The notes beneath the pieces were generated by a model. It searched no databases and was not told the DNA's origin. It worked only from the letters and a program-made list of their open reading frames with translations. The translations under genes and the position numbers were made by a program. A stretch of DNA of 64,000 bases from Dichelobacter nodosus (lineage in GTDB: Bacteria; Pseudomonadota; Gammaproteobacteria; Cardiobacteriales; Cardiobacteriaceae). Numbering within the stretch: position 1 is the first letter of the stretch; every line of letters starts with the position of its first letter. Shown here one piece after another: positions 46,597-55,587 of this stretch. Location: assembly GCF_001263335.1 (NCBI RefSeq), contig NZ_LGVW01000028.1, positions 222,001 through 286,000 on the forward strand, read 5' to 3'.

Positions 46597-47184
46597 ATGC
46601 ACATCATTTTGGCTTCCACTTCACCTTTTCGTCAAAAACTACTCAACACGTTAGGACTTCCTTTTACCACCGCCGCGCCAGAAATCGATGAAAGCAGATT
46701 ACCGCAGGAAAACGCCGCCGCGCTCGTGCAACGTTTAGCGCGCGAAAAAGCCACGGCAATTGCGGCAACAGAAAACGATTTTGTCATCGGTTCCGATCAA
46801 GTCGCTACGCTTGACGGCGAAATCATCGGCAAACCGCATACCATGGAAAACGCCGAACGACAATTAACGCGTTTTTCGCGGCGATGCGTACAGTTTTATA
46901 CGGGATTATCCCTGCGCCACCGCGATCGCTATCAAACAACCGTCGTTACTTTCAACGTTTATTTTCGCGCGCTCGATCCCGCAAGCATTAAAAGTTATCT
47001 CAATCGCGAACAACCGCTTAATTGCGCCGGCAGTTTTAAAGCCGAAGGATTAGGCATTTTGCTGTTTGAACGCCTCGAAGGAGACGACCCCAACAGTTTA
47101 ATTGGCTTGCCGCTGATTGCATTAAATCAATTATTTACTAATTACGGCGTGGATTTGCTCACCGACGCCGCCCAATTCACGTAA
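46597..47184 (+). CDS. Maf-family nucleotide pyrophosphatase (YceF-like)
   Basis: The 195-residue protein starts MHIILASTSPFRQKLLNTLG and has PEIDESRLPQENAAALVQRL, FVIGSDQVATLDGEIIGKPH and GSFKAEGLGILLFERLEGDD, FNSLIGLPL-type end NSLIGLPLIALNQLF. Maf proteins hydrolyse non-canonical or modified nucleoside triphosphates; the YceF subgroup acts on m7GTP. ILASTSPFR and the ESR region suggest YceF. The frame is open upstream to 46540, but the ATG at 46597 fits the family. The last 54 bases overlap sppA on the other strand. Confidence 0.9.
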   Translation: MHIILASTSPFRQKLLNTLGLPFTTAAPEIDESRLPQENAAALVQRLAREKATAIAATENDFVIGSDQVATLDGEIIGKPHTMENAERQLTRFSRRCVQFYTGLSLRHRDRYQTTVVTFNVYFRALDPASIKSYLNREQPLNCAGSFKAEGLGILLFERLEGDDPNSLIGLPLIALNQLFTNYGVDLLTDAAQFT

Positions 47185-48105
47185 TAATATTTTTCCTTGA
47201 GAAGCCGTTTGTCGTAAAAAGGCTTCCCAAGGCGATTTTTCCGGCGTGTAATCAATCACCGCGATATCTTTAAAATCGCGCGCTAATACTTGAGAAAAAT
47301 CATCTAACGAATCAACGAGTCCCAAAGGCAAAGCCTGCGTTCCCGTCCAAAATAAACCCGAAAATAATTCTGGATTTTTTTCTGCATTAATTCGTTCTCC
47401 GCGCCCTTCTTTAACCGCAGCGATAAATTGTTGATGCAAATCATCAAGTAAGGTTTGCATATGCGCCAATTCTTCTTTTTTTAACGGTTCTGCGGGATTT
47501 AAAAAAGCTTTATGCGCGCCAGCGGTAAAAATACGACTTTCCAAACCTAATTTTTTCAATAAATCGCCCACGCCAACGCCGCCCGAAATTACACCGATAG
47601 AACCCACAATACTCGCCGGATCGGTATAAATTTGATCGGCAGCCGCGGCAATATAATAAGCGCCCGATGCGCCCATATCTTCGATAAAAGCATAAACGGG
47701 GATTTTATTTTCTTTTTTCAATCGCATGATTTCACGATAAATTTTCCCCGATTGAACGGGCGAACCGCCGGGAGAATTAATATTTAAAACCACCGCTTGC
47801 GTTTGATCATTGGTAAAAGCATTTTTTAATACTTCATTAATATCACGCGCATTACTTTGTTCCTGCGCGCCGATGACGCCGGAAATATGAATCAAAGCAA
47901 CGTGCGGCTCGTGAACCGTTTTCACTTTATTTTTCTGCTCGATTTGCGTCATCACGGCAAGATAAAGCACGGCTAATCCAATAAAAATAAACCGAAAAAT
48001 AATCTTCCAGCGCCGTTTTGCCTTCAATTCAGCTAACGCATCGCGCGCTAAATCCGCCCAAACGGGATTATTGCATTCGCTTGCCTGATGTTCTTCACTC
48101 ATCAA
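47131..48105 (-). CDS. sppA: Signal peptide peptidase SppA (36K type)
   Basis: The 324-residue inner-membrane protease has one membrane helix (IIFRFIFIGLAVLYLAVMTQ) and an S49 domain: VALIHISGVIGAQEQSNARD, VVLNINSPGGSPVQSGKIYR, EDMGASGAYYIAAAADQIYT with the serine nucleophile, and SIVGSIGVISGGVGVGDLLK. It degrades leftover signal peptides. It follows rluC with no gap. Its 3' end overlaps the end of the Maf-family gene by 54 bases, convergently. Confidence 0.93.
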   Translation of the reverse strand: MMSEEHQASECNNPVWADLARDALAELKAKRRWKIIFRFIFIGLAVLYLAVMTQIEQKNKVKTVHEPHVALIHISGVIGAQEQSNARDINEVLKNAFTNDQTQAVVLNINSPGGSPVQSGKIYREIMRLKKENKIPVYAFIEDMGASGAYYIAAAADQIYTDPASIVGSIGVISGGVGVGDLLKKLGLESRIFTAGAHKAFLNPAEPLKKEELAHMQTLLDDLHQQFIAAVKEGRGERINAEKNPELFSGLFWTGTQALPLGLVDSLDDFSQVLARDFKDIAVIDYTPEKSPWEAFLRQTASQGKILLRELGGVGEQIHAVISK

Positions 48106-49047
48106 TTACTCCTGTGTCCAATGTTCCAATAATTGCTGCATCGCTTCCGTTAACGGCGCCATGACATGAATCGTTTGATTTTGATAGCAAAATTTAATTT
48201 CCCGTGCATGCAAAAATAGTCCGTGAAACCCTTTTTTGCGTACTAAATCATTAAATTCCCGTTTACCGTATTTTTTATCGCCCGCGATCGCGTGCTGACA
48301 ATGCGCGGCAGAAACGCGAATTTGATGCGTGCGCCCCGTATCCAAAACGGCTTCCATCAATGTTGCATCTTGCCAGCGTTGCAAAACATAAAACCACGTA
48401 CGGGCAAATTGCGCGTTTTCCAGCTCACTGACCTGCATTTTTTCCCTAACGTTTAACGGCGCTTTTGTTAAATGCACAACAACTTCCGCTTCTTCGCGCG
48501 TCCAAACGCCGTCAACTAACGCCCAATAACGTTTTTCAACCGTGCCCTCATTCATTGCCGTTTGGAACGCGTTCAATGCTTGACGATGTTTTCCCAAAAC
48601 CAAAACGCCAGAAGTATCGCCATCTAAACGGTGCGCGAGTTCTGCATAATTTTCGCCCCAAATCGACCGCACCACATCAATAACGCCAAATTCATGACCG
48701 CTGCCGCCGTGCACCACAATGCCTGCCGGTTTATTCAAAATCAAAAAATGATCGTCTTCATATAAAACCGCCGCTTCAATGCGTTTTTGCCAATAAATGG
48801 GAATCGCAACATCGGCGCGTTGTGCATTAATAATTGGCGGCAAACGAATCACATCGCCGGCGCAAATTTTATCGGTTGGTTTCACGCGTTTTTTATTCCG
48901 CCGCACTTCACCTTTGCGTAACATTTGATAAATGCGGCTTTTCGGCAAAGCGGGATGATATTTGCGGATAAAATTGTCAACACGCTGCCCCGCGTCCGCA
49001 GCGGAAACCGTCATAAAATGAACGCGATGAGCGTCAATTTGTTCCAT
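48106..49047 (-). CDS. rluC: 23S rRNA pseudouridine synthase RluC
   Basis: The 313-residue protein has an N-terminal S4 domain (GQRVDNFIRKYHPALPKSRI) and a pseudouridine synthase domain with the catalytic aspartate in LAHRLDGDTSGVLVLGKHRQ. LDTGRTHQIRVSAAHCQHAI and FLHAREIKF follow. RluC modifies U955, U2504 and U2580 in E. coli. RluC rather than RluD is inferred from neighbours and overall layout. sppA directly follows. Confidence 0.92.
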   Translation of the reverse strand: MEQIDAHRVHFMTVSAADAGQRVDNFIRKYHPALPKSRIYQMLRKGEVRRNKKRVKPTDKICAGDVIRLPPIINAQRADVAIPIYWQKRIEAAVLYEDDHFLILNKPAGIVVHGGSGHEFGVIDVVRSIWGENYAELAHRLDGDTSGVLVLGKHRQALNAFQTAMNEGTVEKRYWALVDGVWTREEAEVVVHLTKAPLNVREKMQVSELENAQFARTWFYVLQRWQDATLMEAVLDTGRTHQIRVSAAHCQHAIAGDKKYGKREFNDLVRKKGFHGLFLHAREIKFCYQNQTIHVMAPLTEAMQQLLEHWTQE

Positions 49048-49135
49048 AAAAACCTTTTAAAACGTCAACAAAAAACGCGGTGATTGTAGATAAATCATCT
49101 TCAATCTCGCAAATACTATTTTTAAGTTCATAAAA

Positions 49136-49157
49136 AACCAGCGATGAATCGCTGGTT
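49136..49157 (-). terminator. Terminator after fadD
   Basis: Stem AACCAGCG / CGCTGGTT (8 bp) with a 6-base loop; on the minus strand it is followed by six T residues. It lies 8 bases after the fadD stop and before rluC. Confidence 0.88.
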
Positions 49158-49164
49158 GCTCTTA

Positions 49165-50880
49165 TTACGACGCCGCCGGCGCCTGCATTTTTTCGCGTTC
49201 TTTACGCATCAAATCGCGGCGCAAAATTTTACCCACGTTAGATTTGGGCAATTCTGAGCGAAATTCGTAAAATTTCGGACGTTTATAACCGGTGAGATTA
49301 GCGCGCGCATAATGACGCAATTCTTCTTCCGTCAACTTTTTCTCCGGTTTTAACACCACAAACGCTTTGACCGCTTCGCCAGTTTTTTCGTACGGAATAC
49401 CAATGACCGCCGATTCCAAAACGTCGGGGTGCGCATTTAATACGGATTCCACTTCCGACGGATAAACGTTAAATCCCGATACCAAAACCATATCTTTTTT
49501 ACGATCGACTAATCGGCAAAAACCGCGCGCATCCATCGTTGCCATATCGCCTGTTTTAAACCAGCCGTCTTTGAGACTTTCTTCGGTTTCTTGCGGTTGC
49601 CGCCAATAGCCTTTCATCACTTGCGGTCCTTTTACCCATAATTCACCGATGGCGCCCGTTTCTACCGGCATGCCGTTTTCATCACAAATTTTTACTAACG
49701 TTTCAGAAACCGGATAACCAATCCCATTGGTAAATCCTTCGTTATACAATAAGTTAGCGGTGACGATCGGCGAGGTTTCCGTTAAACCATAACCTTCGAT
49801 GATGACGTTACCCGTAACGTTTTGCCATTCATCAGCAACGCCTTTATCCAACGGCATGCCGCCGGAAACCACAAAGCGCAAATGGGAAAAATCCAAATTT
49901 TTAAAGTTCGGCGAACGCAATAATCCCCGAAAAAGCGTATTTAAACCGGTCATTACGCTAAAAGGATAAGATTTTAAGGTGCGCACAAAACTTTTCGTAT
50001 CGCGCGGATTGGTGATTAAAACGTTATGCATGCCCAAACTGGGTAAACACATCGCATTGACCGTGCAACAAAAAATATGATAAAGCGGCAATGGCGTAAT
50101 GCAGATCATGCCGGGTTTATCAATACCTTTTCCTACCCAATAAGTGACTTGCTGAATATTGGCTAATAAATTGCGGTGCGTGAGCATCGCACCTTTGGCA
50201 ATGCCGGTGGTGCCGCCGGTATATTGCAAAACGGCGATATCGTCCAAATCAATTTCTGGCGCTTGAAAGGGAAGCTCCGATGAAAGAAAAATATGTTTGT
50301 AATTAATGGATTGTTCAAAATAATAATTGGGCACAAGTTGCTTGATGTAACGCACAACAAAATTAACAATCATGCCTTTTCCCCAACCCAATTCATCGCC
50401 AAATTGCGTGATGATAATGTCTTTTAAAGAGGGCAAATGCGCGCAAACGTCAGCCAGCGTATGCGCAAAATTTTCCGCAATCACAATGCCGCGCACGTCG
50501 GCATCTCGCAATTGATACTCCAATTCGCGCGCGGTATATAACGGATTGACGTTAACCGCAATAATGCCCGCTTTAAAACAGGCGTATAACGTAATCGGAT
50601 ATTGCAATAAATTAGGCATCATAATGGCTAAACGATCGCCTTTTTGATAACCCAATTTTTGTTGTAAATAAGCAGCAAGTATGCTGGATTTACGATCGAT
50701 ATCGTCAAAAGTTAATGTGCTGCCAAAATTAGTATAAGCAGGTCGGTCGCGATACGTGCGGCACATTTGAATCACAAAATCGCTTAAATTGTTAAACTTC
50801 AACGCTTCAAAATGTTTGGGTAACCATTCTGGATAATATGCCAGCCATGGCGTTTTAATCTCTAATGCGTCCTCATTCAT
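49165..50880 (-). CDS. fadD: Long-chain fatty acid--CoA ligase
   Basis: The 571-residue AMP-forming ligase has the AMP-binding motif LQYTGGTTGIAKGAMLTHRN, EGYGLTETSPIV, ELWVKGPQVMKGYWRQPQET, DGWFKTGDMATMD and the FadD signature DRKKDMVLVSGFNVYPSEVE. LTGYKRPKFYEFRSELPKSN has the C-terminal lysine region (NVGKILRR). It activates long fatty acids for degradation or lipid use. It is a single gene, divergent from aroG, with its own terminator. Confidence 0.95.
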   Translation of the reverse strand: MNEDALEIKTPWLAYYPEWLPKHFEALKFNNLSDFVIQMCRTYRDRPAYTNFGSTLTFDDIDRKSSILAAYLQQKLGYQKGDRLAIMMPNLLQYPITLYACFKAGIIAVNVNPLYTARELEYQLRDADVRGIVIAENFAHTLADVCAHLPSLKDIIITQFGDELGWGKGMIVNFVVRYIKQLVPNYYFEQSINYKHIFLSSELPFQAPEIDLDDIAVLQYTGGTTGIAKGAMLTHRNLLANIQQVTYWVGKGIDKPGMICITPLPLYHIFCCTVNAMCLPSLGMHNVLITNPRDTKSFVRTLKSYPFSVMTGLNTLFRGLLRSPNFKNLDFSHLRFVVSGGMPLDKGVADEWQNVTGNVIIEGYGLTETSPIVTANLLYNEGFTNGIGYPVSETLVKICDENGMPVETGAIGELWVKGPQVMKGYWRQPQETEESLKDGWFKTGDMATMDARGFCRLVDRKKDMVLVSGFNVYPSEVESVLNAHPDVLESAVIGIPYEKTGEAVKAFVVLKPEKKLTEEELRHYARANLTGYKRPKFYEFRSELPKSNVGKILRRDLMRKEREKMQAPAAS

Positions 50881-51074
50881 AAGTCACCTTCTAAAAATGG
50901 TTCCGTTCAATAGCCGAATCGAGCCGGCGAGAGCGAGGAGGATAATCCCTTTTATTATTTTTTGGTAAAAATTCATTTTACCGCCCTCAAAGTAGCCGAT
51001 CCAATATTTATGGATTATCGTTGATTTTTTGCATCAAATCCCTAGACTATGTCCATTTTTGATGGCTTACAACC

Positions 51075-52154
51075 ATGCCTACTGCTTCCAATTCTCATCA
51101 TTCCTTTATTACTCAAACTCTTTTGCCCAGCCCCGAATCCCTTATTCATGCTTTGCCAGCAAACGCCGTCGCCGCGCAAACCATTCATCAGGCGCGCCAA
51201 ACTATTTGCCAAATTTTAAACCGCCACGATAACCGCAAATTATTCATCATCGGACCTTGTTCAATTGACGATCCCGTCGCCGCTTTAGATTATGCGCAAC
51301 GTTTAAAACAACTCGCCGATGAGGTAAAAGATACTTTTTTTATCGTGATGCGCGTTTATTTAGAAAAACCGCGCACCGGTGTGGGCTGGAAAGGTTTTAT
51401 CAATGATCCCGATTTAGACCAAAGCTTTAATATTGAAAAAGGACTTTATCTCGCCCGCCAATTATTAATTGATATTAATACGTTAGGTTTGCCGTGCGCA
51501 ACAGAAGCGCTCGAGCCTATTTCTGTGCCCTATTTAAACGATTTAATCAGTTGGACGGCAATTGGCGCGCGCACCGCCGAAAGCCAAATTCACCGCGAAA
51601 TCGCCTCCGCACTGGAAACGCCGGTGGGTTTTAAAAATAGTACGGACGGTTGTTTAGACAGTGCCATTTATGCCATGAAATCCGCCGCACAACCGCACCA
51701 TTTTCTAAGCATTAATACGCGCGGAATGGCGGTAATTACGCATAGTTCGGGCAATCCTCATACGCATATCGTTTTACGCGGTGGTCGTTTGGGCATAAAT
51801 TATGACGCCGACAGCGTGGCATTGTGCACCAAATTGCTGCAACAACACGGCTTAAAAACCAATATTATGATCGATTGTTCGCATGCGAATTCTGGAAAAG
51901 ATCATCAACGGCAACCCATTGTTTTAAAAAATGTAATCGAACAAATTTGCCGCGGTAACCGCGCCATTATGGGATTGATGTTAGAAAGTTATTTACAAGC
52001 AGGCAATCAACGTTTAACCGCCGGCGGTTGTTCATTAAAATTGGGCACATCTTTGACCGATCCCTGCCTCGATTGGGAAACAACGCAATCTATTGTTTTA
52101 CAATCAAGAGATATGCTCACCGCGCATATATCGGCAGACAGTGCGTTGCCGTAA
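51075..52154 (+). CDS. 3-deoxy-7-phosphoheptulonate synthase (class I DAHP synthase)
   Basis: The 359-residue enzyme condenses phosphoenolpyruvate and erythrose 4-phosphate, the first step of aromatic amino acid synthesis. FIIGPCSIDDPVAALDYAQR, VMRVYLEKPRTGVGWKGFIN, GARTAESQIHREIASALETP, GFKNSTDG and MIDCSHANSGKDHQRQP are class I signatures. Which feedback type (AroF, AroG or AroH) applies cannot be read by eye. The upstream region has no clear operator; a frame overlapping in another register is a shadow. rsmD follows on the same strand. Confidence 0.96.
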   Translation: MPTASNSHHSFITQTLLPSPESLIHALPANAVAAQTIHQARQTICQILNRHDNRKLFIIGPCSIDDPVAALDYAQRLKQLADEVKDTFFIVMRVYLEKPRTGVGWKGFINDPDLDQSFNIEKGLYLARQLLIDINTLGLPCATEALEPISVPYLNDLISWTAIGARTAESQIHREIASALETPVGFKNSTDGCLDSAIYAMKSAAQPHHFLSINTRGMAVITHSSGNPHTHIVLRGGRLGINYDADSVALCTKLLQQHGLKTNIMIDCSHANSGKDHQRQPIVLKNVIEQICRGNRAIMGLMLESYLQAGNQRLTAGGCSLKLGTSLTDPCLDWETTQSIVLQSRDMLTAHISADSALP

Positions 52155-52188
52155 ATCACGCGTTTTTTATTATGCTTTAAGGAATTTC

Positions 52189-52758
52189 ATGAAAAAATCT
52201 AAACCGTTACCTCAATGCATTCATATTATTGCTGGCAAACATCGCGGCAGGAAAATTGCCGTCGACGACCGTCCTGAACTTCGTCCCAGCCCCAATCGCG
52301 TGCGCGAAACGGTTTTTAATTGGCTGCAATTTGAATTAGCAGGCAGTTATGTTTTAGATGCTTTTGCCGGCACGGGCGCGATGGGTTTGGAGACATTATC
52401 TCGCGGCGCGCAAAGTGCATTATTTTGTGAAACGCATGCGCATAGCGTGCAACAATTGCGCGCAATTTTGCAGGAATGGAAGGAACCACACGCGCGCGTT
52501 TTGGCAGGCGATGTTTTGGTTTTAGAACCCAATGTTCGCTACGATGTAATTTTTCTCGATCCACCTTTTTCTCAAAATATCCATCAAAAATTGGTGCATA
52601 AATTTGCGCAAGATGCTTGGTTAAAACCGCACGGAAAAATTTATTTGGAAGCAAATTTTCCGTTAGAAAATATTGAATTACCGCCGCAATATTTTTGGCA
52701 TAAACACAGCAAAGCGGGCAAAGTTTATTTTGGTTTAATCGCGAAAAAAGACGAGTAA
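52189..52758 (+). CDS. rsmD: 16S rRNA m2G966 methyltransferase RsmD
   Basis: The 189-residue protein starts MKKSKPLPQCIHIIAGKHRG and has RPSPNRVRETVFNWLQFELA, SAM site VLDAFAGTGAMGLETLSRGA and the catalytic FLDPPFSQN. It methylates G966 of 16S rRNA. AAGGA lies before the ATG at 52189; the frame is open further upstream but overlaps aroG. rsmD-coaD is a very common pair. Confidence 0.96.
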   Translation: MKKSKPLPQCIHIIAGKHRGRKIAVDDRPELRPSPNRVRETVFNWLQFELAGSYVLDAFAGTGAMGLETLSRGAQSALFCETHAHSVQQLRAILQEWKEPHARVLAGDVLVLEPNVRYDVIFLDPPFSQNIHQKLVHKFAQDAWLKPHGKIYLEANFPLENIELPPQYFWHKHSKAGKVYFGLIAKKDE

Positions 52759-52760
52759 AA

Positions 52761-53252
52761 ATGCGCATTGCTTTATATCCCGGAACCTTCGATCCAATTA
52801 CTTTGGGACATCAAGAAATCATTGAGCGCGGCAGTTTGTTATGCGACCGCCTATATATTGGCGTTGCGGTGGGACATCATAAAAAAACTTTATTTTCATT
52901 ATCAGAACGTTGTGAGCTGGTTAACGGCGTATTAGCGGATTTAACCTTGCATTGTCCGGTAGAAGTTGTGCCGTATTGCGGTTTACTTGCAACTTTGTAT
53001 CAAAAACTACACGCTAACATTTTAATCCGCGGATTGCGCAGCGCAGGCGATTTTGAATATGAACGCCAATTGTTTTACGCCAATCAACATCTCAACGCAC
53101 AAATCGAAACCGTTTTTTTGCTACCAGCGCCGCAATATTCCTTTATTTCATCAACGCTTGTTCGCGAATTAGCACAATTAAACGGCGCGCTCGACGGGCT
53201 GGTTCATGACATTGTGAAAAAAAAATTACGCTTGAATAGTGGCGGACAATAG
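52761..53252 (+). CDS. coaD: Pantetheine-phosphate adenylyltransferase
   Basis: The 163-residue enzyme makes dephospho-CoA. ALYPGTFDPITLGHQEIIER contains the nucleotidyl-transferase TxGH-like site, VGHHKKTLFSLSERCELVNG, ILIRGLRSAGDFEYERQLFY and YSFISSTLVRELAQLNG are family motifs. It starts 2 bases after rsmD. Confidence 0.97.
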   Translation: MRIALYPGTFDPITLGHQEIIERGSLLCDRLYIGVAVGHHKKTLFSLSERCELVNGVLADLTLHCPVEVVPYCGLLATLYQKLHANILIRGLRSAGDFEYERQLFYANQHLNAQIETVFLLPAPQYSFISSTLVRELAQLNGALDGLVHDIVKKKLRLNSGGQ

Positions 53253-53258
53253 CAATTT

Positions 53259-53267
53259 TGCTATACT
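53259..53267 (+). promoter_or_regulatory. Extended -10 promoter of the lpp-like gene
   Basis: TGCTATACT gives a TGn-extended -10 box, 45 bases before the ATG of the small lipoprotein gene. It overlaps the palindrome TAGCAATTTTGCTA just after coaD. No good -35 is needed for this promoter class. Confidence 0.6.
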
Positions 53268-53311
53268 GTTTGTTGTCATTTTGACACTAATTTAAAAACA
53301 AGGAGACTTTC

Positions 53312-53533
53312 ATGAAAAAATTAATCGCTTTATCAGCTGTTGCTCTGCTTTTTACCGGTTGCGCAAGCCAAACTGCTACTGATAACACAGAATTAGCATC
53401 TTTGCGTGCATCTATTGAAGAAGCGCGCGCTGCTGCGGTTCAAGCAAACCAAACTTCTCAACAAGCTTTACAATTAGCACAACAAAACGCTGCTAAAATT
53501 GATCGTGTATTTACAAAATCACAATTAAAATAA
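53312..53533 (+). CDS. Small Lpp/OprI-like outer-membrane lipoprotein
   Basis: The 73-residue protein starts MKKLIALSAVALLFTGCASQ with a clear lipobox (FTGC), then a heptad-like helix rich in A, Q, L and E (LASLRASIEEARAAAVQANQ, SQQALQLAQQNAAKIDRVF) and ends in the sequence SQLK. E. coli Lpp is crosslinked to peptidoglycan through its C-terminal lysine; a lysine is also the last residue here. It is monocistronic with its own promoter, AAGGAG site and strong terminator, the pattern of a highly expressed structural lipoprotein. Identity as functional Lpp is inferred, not shown. Confidence 0.85.
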   Translation: MKKLIALSAVALLFTGCASQTATDNTELASLRASIEEARAAAVQANQTSQQALQLAQQNAAKIDRVFTKSQLK

Positions 53534-53555
53534 TCCGTTCGGATAAAAAATAAAA

Positions 53556-53580
53556 AACGGGCAACTCGCCCGTTTTTTTA
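53556..53580 (+). terminator. Terminator after the lpp-like gene
   Basis: Stem AACGGGC / GCCCGTT with loop AACTC, followed by seven T residues. A textbook rho-independent terminator. Confidence 0.95.
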
Positions 53581-53639
53581 TTCCTGTGATGTTGTATAAA
53601 AACAACATTTCCCCCGCTTCTTTTTTTTATTTTCTTGCG

Positions 53640-53645
53640 TATAAT
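53640..53645 (+). promoter_or_regulatory. -10 box of the rpsP operon
   Basis: TATAAT preceded by TTGCG lies 38 bases before the rpsP ATG. The -35 region is T-rich and not consensus. Confidence 0.55.
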
Positions 53646-53682
53646 ACGCCCTCTTTTTATTCATCAATTGAAAAGGTATTTT

Positions 53683-53937
53683 ATGTTAGCAATCCGACTA
53701 TCTCGTGGCGGTTCTAGAAAACGTCCGTTTTACCATGTAGTTGCAACTGACAGCCGCAATGCGCGTGACAGCAATTTTATTGAACGTCTCGGTTTTTTCA
53801 ATCCACAAGCGCGCGGTCAAGAAGAAGAACTTCGACTCGATCTCGAACGAATTGAATACTGGCAATCCCAAGGCGGTCAAATCAGTGATCGTGTTAAAAG
53901 TTTGATCAAACAATACAAAAAATCTGCGAATAAATAA
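53683..53937 (+). CDS. rpsP: 30S ribosomal protein S16
   Basis: The 84-residue protein starts [20 protein letters not shown] and has [20 protein letters not shown] and the [18 protein letters not shown] end. It is an assembly protein of the small subunit. The ATG at 53683 with AAAAGG upstream is chosen over an in-frame ATG 16 codons earlier, because it matches the family. rimM overlaps its stop (TAATG). Confidence 0.98.
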   Translation: MLAIRLSRGGSRKRPFYHVVATDSRNARDSNFIERLGFFNPQARGQEEELRLDLERIEYWQSQGGQISDRVKSLIKQYKKSANK

Positions 53938-54464
53938 TGAAAGCCCAACCGACGCTGATTGCGTTGGGACGAATTATCGGAGTACACGGGGTACGCGGCT
54001 GGGTTAAAATTCACTCGGAATGTCGTCCTCGTGAAGCCATTTTTAACTATTCTGTGTTTCAGGCAACCCGTCATCATCACGCGCAAACATTAAAATTGCT
54101 CGACGCACGGCGTTCAGGAAAATCATTGATTGCGCTGTTTGCTGATATTTGCGATCGAGATGCCGCTTTGCAACTCAATGGTTTTACGTTAAACGTCACA
54201 CGCGCAGACTTGCCGCAACTCAAAAACGGGCAATATTATTGGACTGACGTTTTGGGGCTGACGGTTATCAATCGAAGCGGCGAACATTTGGGCAAAGTCT
54301 GCGATATTTTTGAAACCGGCGCCAATGATGTGCTCGTCATCAATAAAGATGGGCAAGAATATTTAATTCCTTTTATCAGCGAACGTTATATCGATCGCAT
54401 TGATTTTGAAAATAAATATTTGTACGTTGATTGGCAAATGGCGTGGACTGACGATGCGGATTGA
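53937..54464 (+). CDS. rimM: 16S rRNA processing protein RimM
   Basis: The 175-residue protein starts [20 protein letters not shown] and has GWVKIHSECRPREAIF, LPQLKNGQYYWTDVLGLTV and GANDVLVINKDGQEYLIPF with the PRC-barrel C-terminus. It helps mature the 30S head by binding S19. Second gene of rpsP-rimM-trmD-rplS. Confidence 0.96.
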   Translation: MKAQPTLIALGRIIGVHGVRGWVKIHSECRPREAIFNYSVFQATRHHHAQTLKLLDARRSGKSLIALFADICDRDAALQLNGFTLNVTRADLPQLKNGQYYWTDVLGLTVINRSGEHLGKVCDIFETGANDVLVINKDGQEYLIPFISERYIDRIDFENKYLYVDWQMAWTDDAD

Positions 54465-55206
54465 TTTTGTCAGCATTTTTCCCCAACTTATCCAAAATTG
54501 GTTTAATCAAGGGATTATTGCGCGAGCGGTAGAACGCGAGATTGTGCAGTTTTTTTACCATAATCCGCGTGATTTTAGTGAAAATCGCTACCGCCGCATT
54601 GATGATCGACCGTTCGGCGGTGGACCGGGCATGGTGATGCAATATGAACCGCTGGCAAAAACTGCCGAACAAATTAATGCCAGCGTCAGCGAAAAACCGC
54701 TGCATATTTATTTAAGTCCGCAGGGTGAACCGTTTCATAACCGTATCGCTCAAATGTTGGCACAAAAAGACCATTTGGTTTTGTGGTGCGGACGTTATGA
54801 AGGAATCGATCAGCGTTTCATAGAACGTTATATTGATTTAGAAATTTCTTTGGGAGATTTCGTGCTTTCTGGGGGCGAGATTGCGGCGGCGGCAGTTGCT
54901 GATGCAGTTTGTCGTTTTGTGCCGCGCGTTTTGGGAGACGAACATTCCGCGCAGGAAGATTCTTTTCAAAACGTTTTGCTGGATCACCCTCACTATACAC
55001 GCCCTGAAAATGCTGGTAAAATCCGCGCCCCTGAAATCCTGCTAAGCGGCAACCATGAAAAAATTGCCCGTTGGCGGTTAAAACAAGCTTTAGGTACCAC
55101 CTTTTTGCGTCGTCCTGATTTGTTTGACGCGCTTGTACTCACCGATACGCAGAAAGACTTATTAAATGAATTTTTAGCTGAATATTCAATTTCCGGAGAG
55201 CTATGA
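54454..55206 (+). CDS. trmD: tRNA (guanine37-N1)-methyltransferase TrmD
   Basis: The 250-residue SPOUT enzyme makes m1G37, which prevents frameshifting. [79 protein letters not shown] and [11 protein letters not shown] are present. The start at 54454 overlaps the rimM end by 11 bases; an earlier ATG at 54400 would overlap much more and adds no family sequence. Confidence 0.97.
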   Translation: MRIDFVSIFPQLIQNWFNQGIIARAVEREIVQFFYHNPRDFSENRYRRIDDRPFGGGPGMVMQYEPLAKTAEQINASVSEKPLHIYLSPQGEPFHNRIAQMLAQKDHLVLWCGRYEGIDQRFIERYIDLEISLGDFVLSGGEIAAAAVADAVCRFVPRVLGDEHSAQEDSFQNVLLDHPHYTRPENAGKIRAPEILLSGNHEKIARWRLKQALGTTFLRRPDLFDALVLTDTQKDLLNEFLAEYSISGEL

Positions 55207-55568
55207 TGAGCAAAATCATCGATATTTTAGAAAAAGAACAAATTAGAACGGATCTGCCAGAATTTGGTCCTGGCGATACATTGGTTGTACAAGTCAAGAT
55301 CCGTGAAGGCAATAATGAACGTTTACAAGCCTTTGAAGGCATTTGCATTGCTAAGAGAAACCGCGGCATTGGTTCATCATTTACCGTGCGCAAAATTTCT
55401 CACGGTGAAGGCGTTGAACGGGTATTTCAAACCCACAGCCCATTGGTCAGTTCCGTTACAGTAAAACGCCGTGGTGATGTTCGCCGCGCGAAACTGTACT
55501 ATCTGCGTGCCTTGCAAGGTAAAGCCGCTCGCATTAAAGAAAAGTTGGAAAAAAAAGCTTCTGTTTAA
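55203..55568 (+). CDS. rplS: 50S ribosomal protein L19
   Basis: The 121-residue protein starts [20 protein letters not shown] and has [40 protein letters not shown] and [21 protein letters not shown]19 sits at the subunit interface. The first of two consecutive ATGs overlaps the trmD stop by 4 bases; either may be used. It ends the operon, and cysQ starts 20 bases later, so cysQ may be cotranscribed. Confidence 0.98.
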   Translation: MMSKIIDILEKEQIRTDLPEFGPGDTLVVQVKIREGNNERLQAFEGICIAKRNRGIGSSFTVRKISHGEGVERVFQTHSPLVSSVTVKRRGDVRRAKLYYLRALQGKAARIKEKLEKKASV

Positions 55569-55587
55569 TCAAGAAGTTGTAATCTCA

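Noticed and set aside
52316-52768. 150-codon frame opposite rsmD
   Set aside because: RsmD motifs are clear on plus; the minus frame has no recognisable motif.
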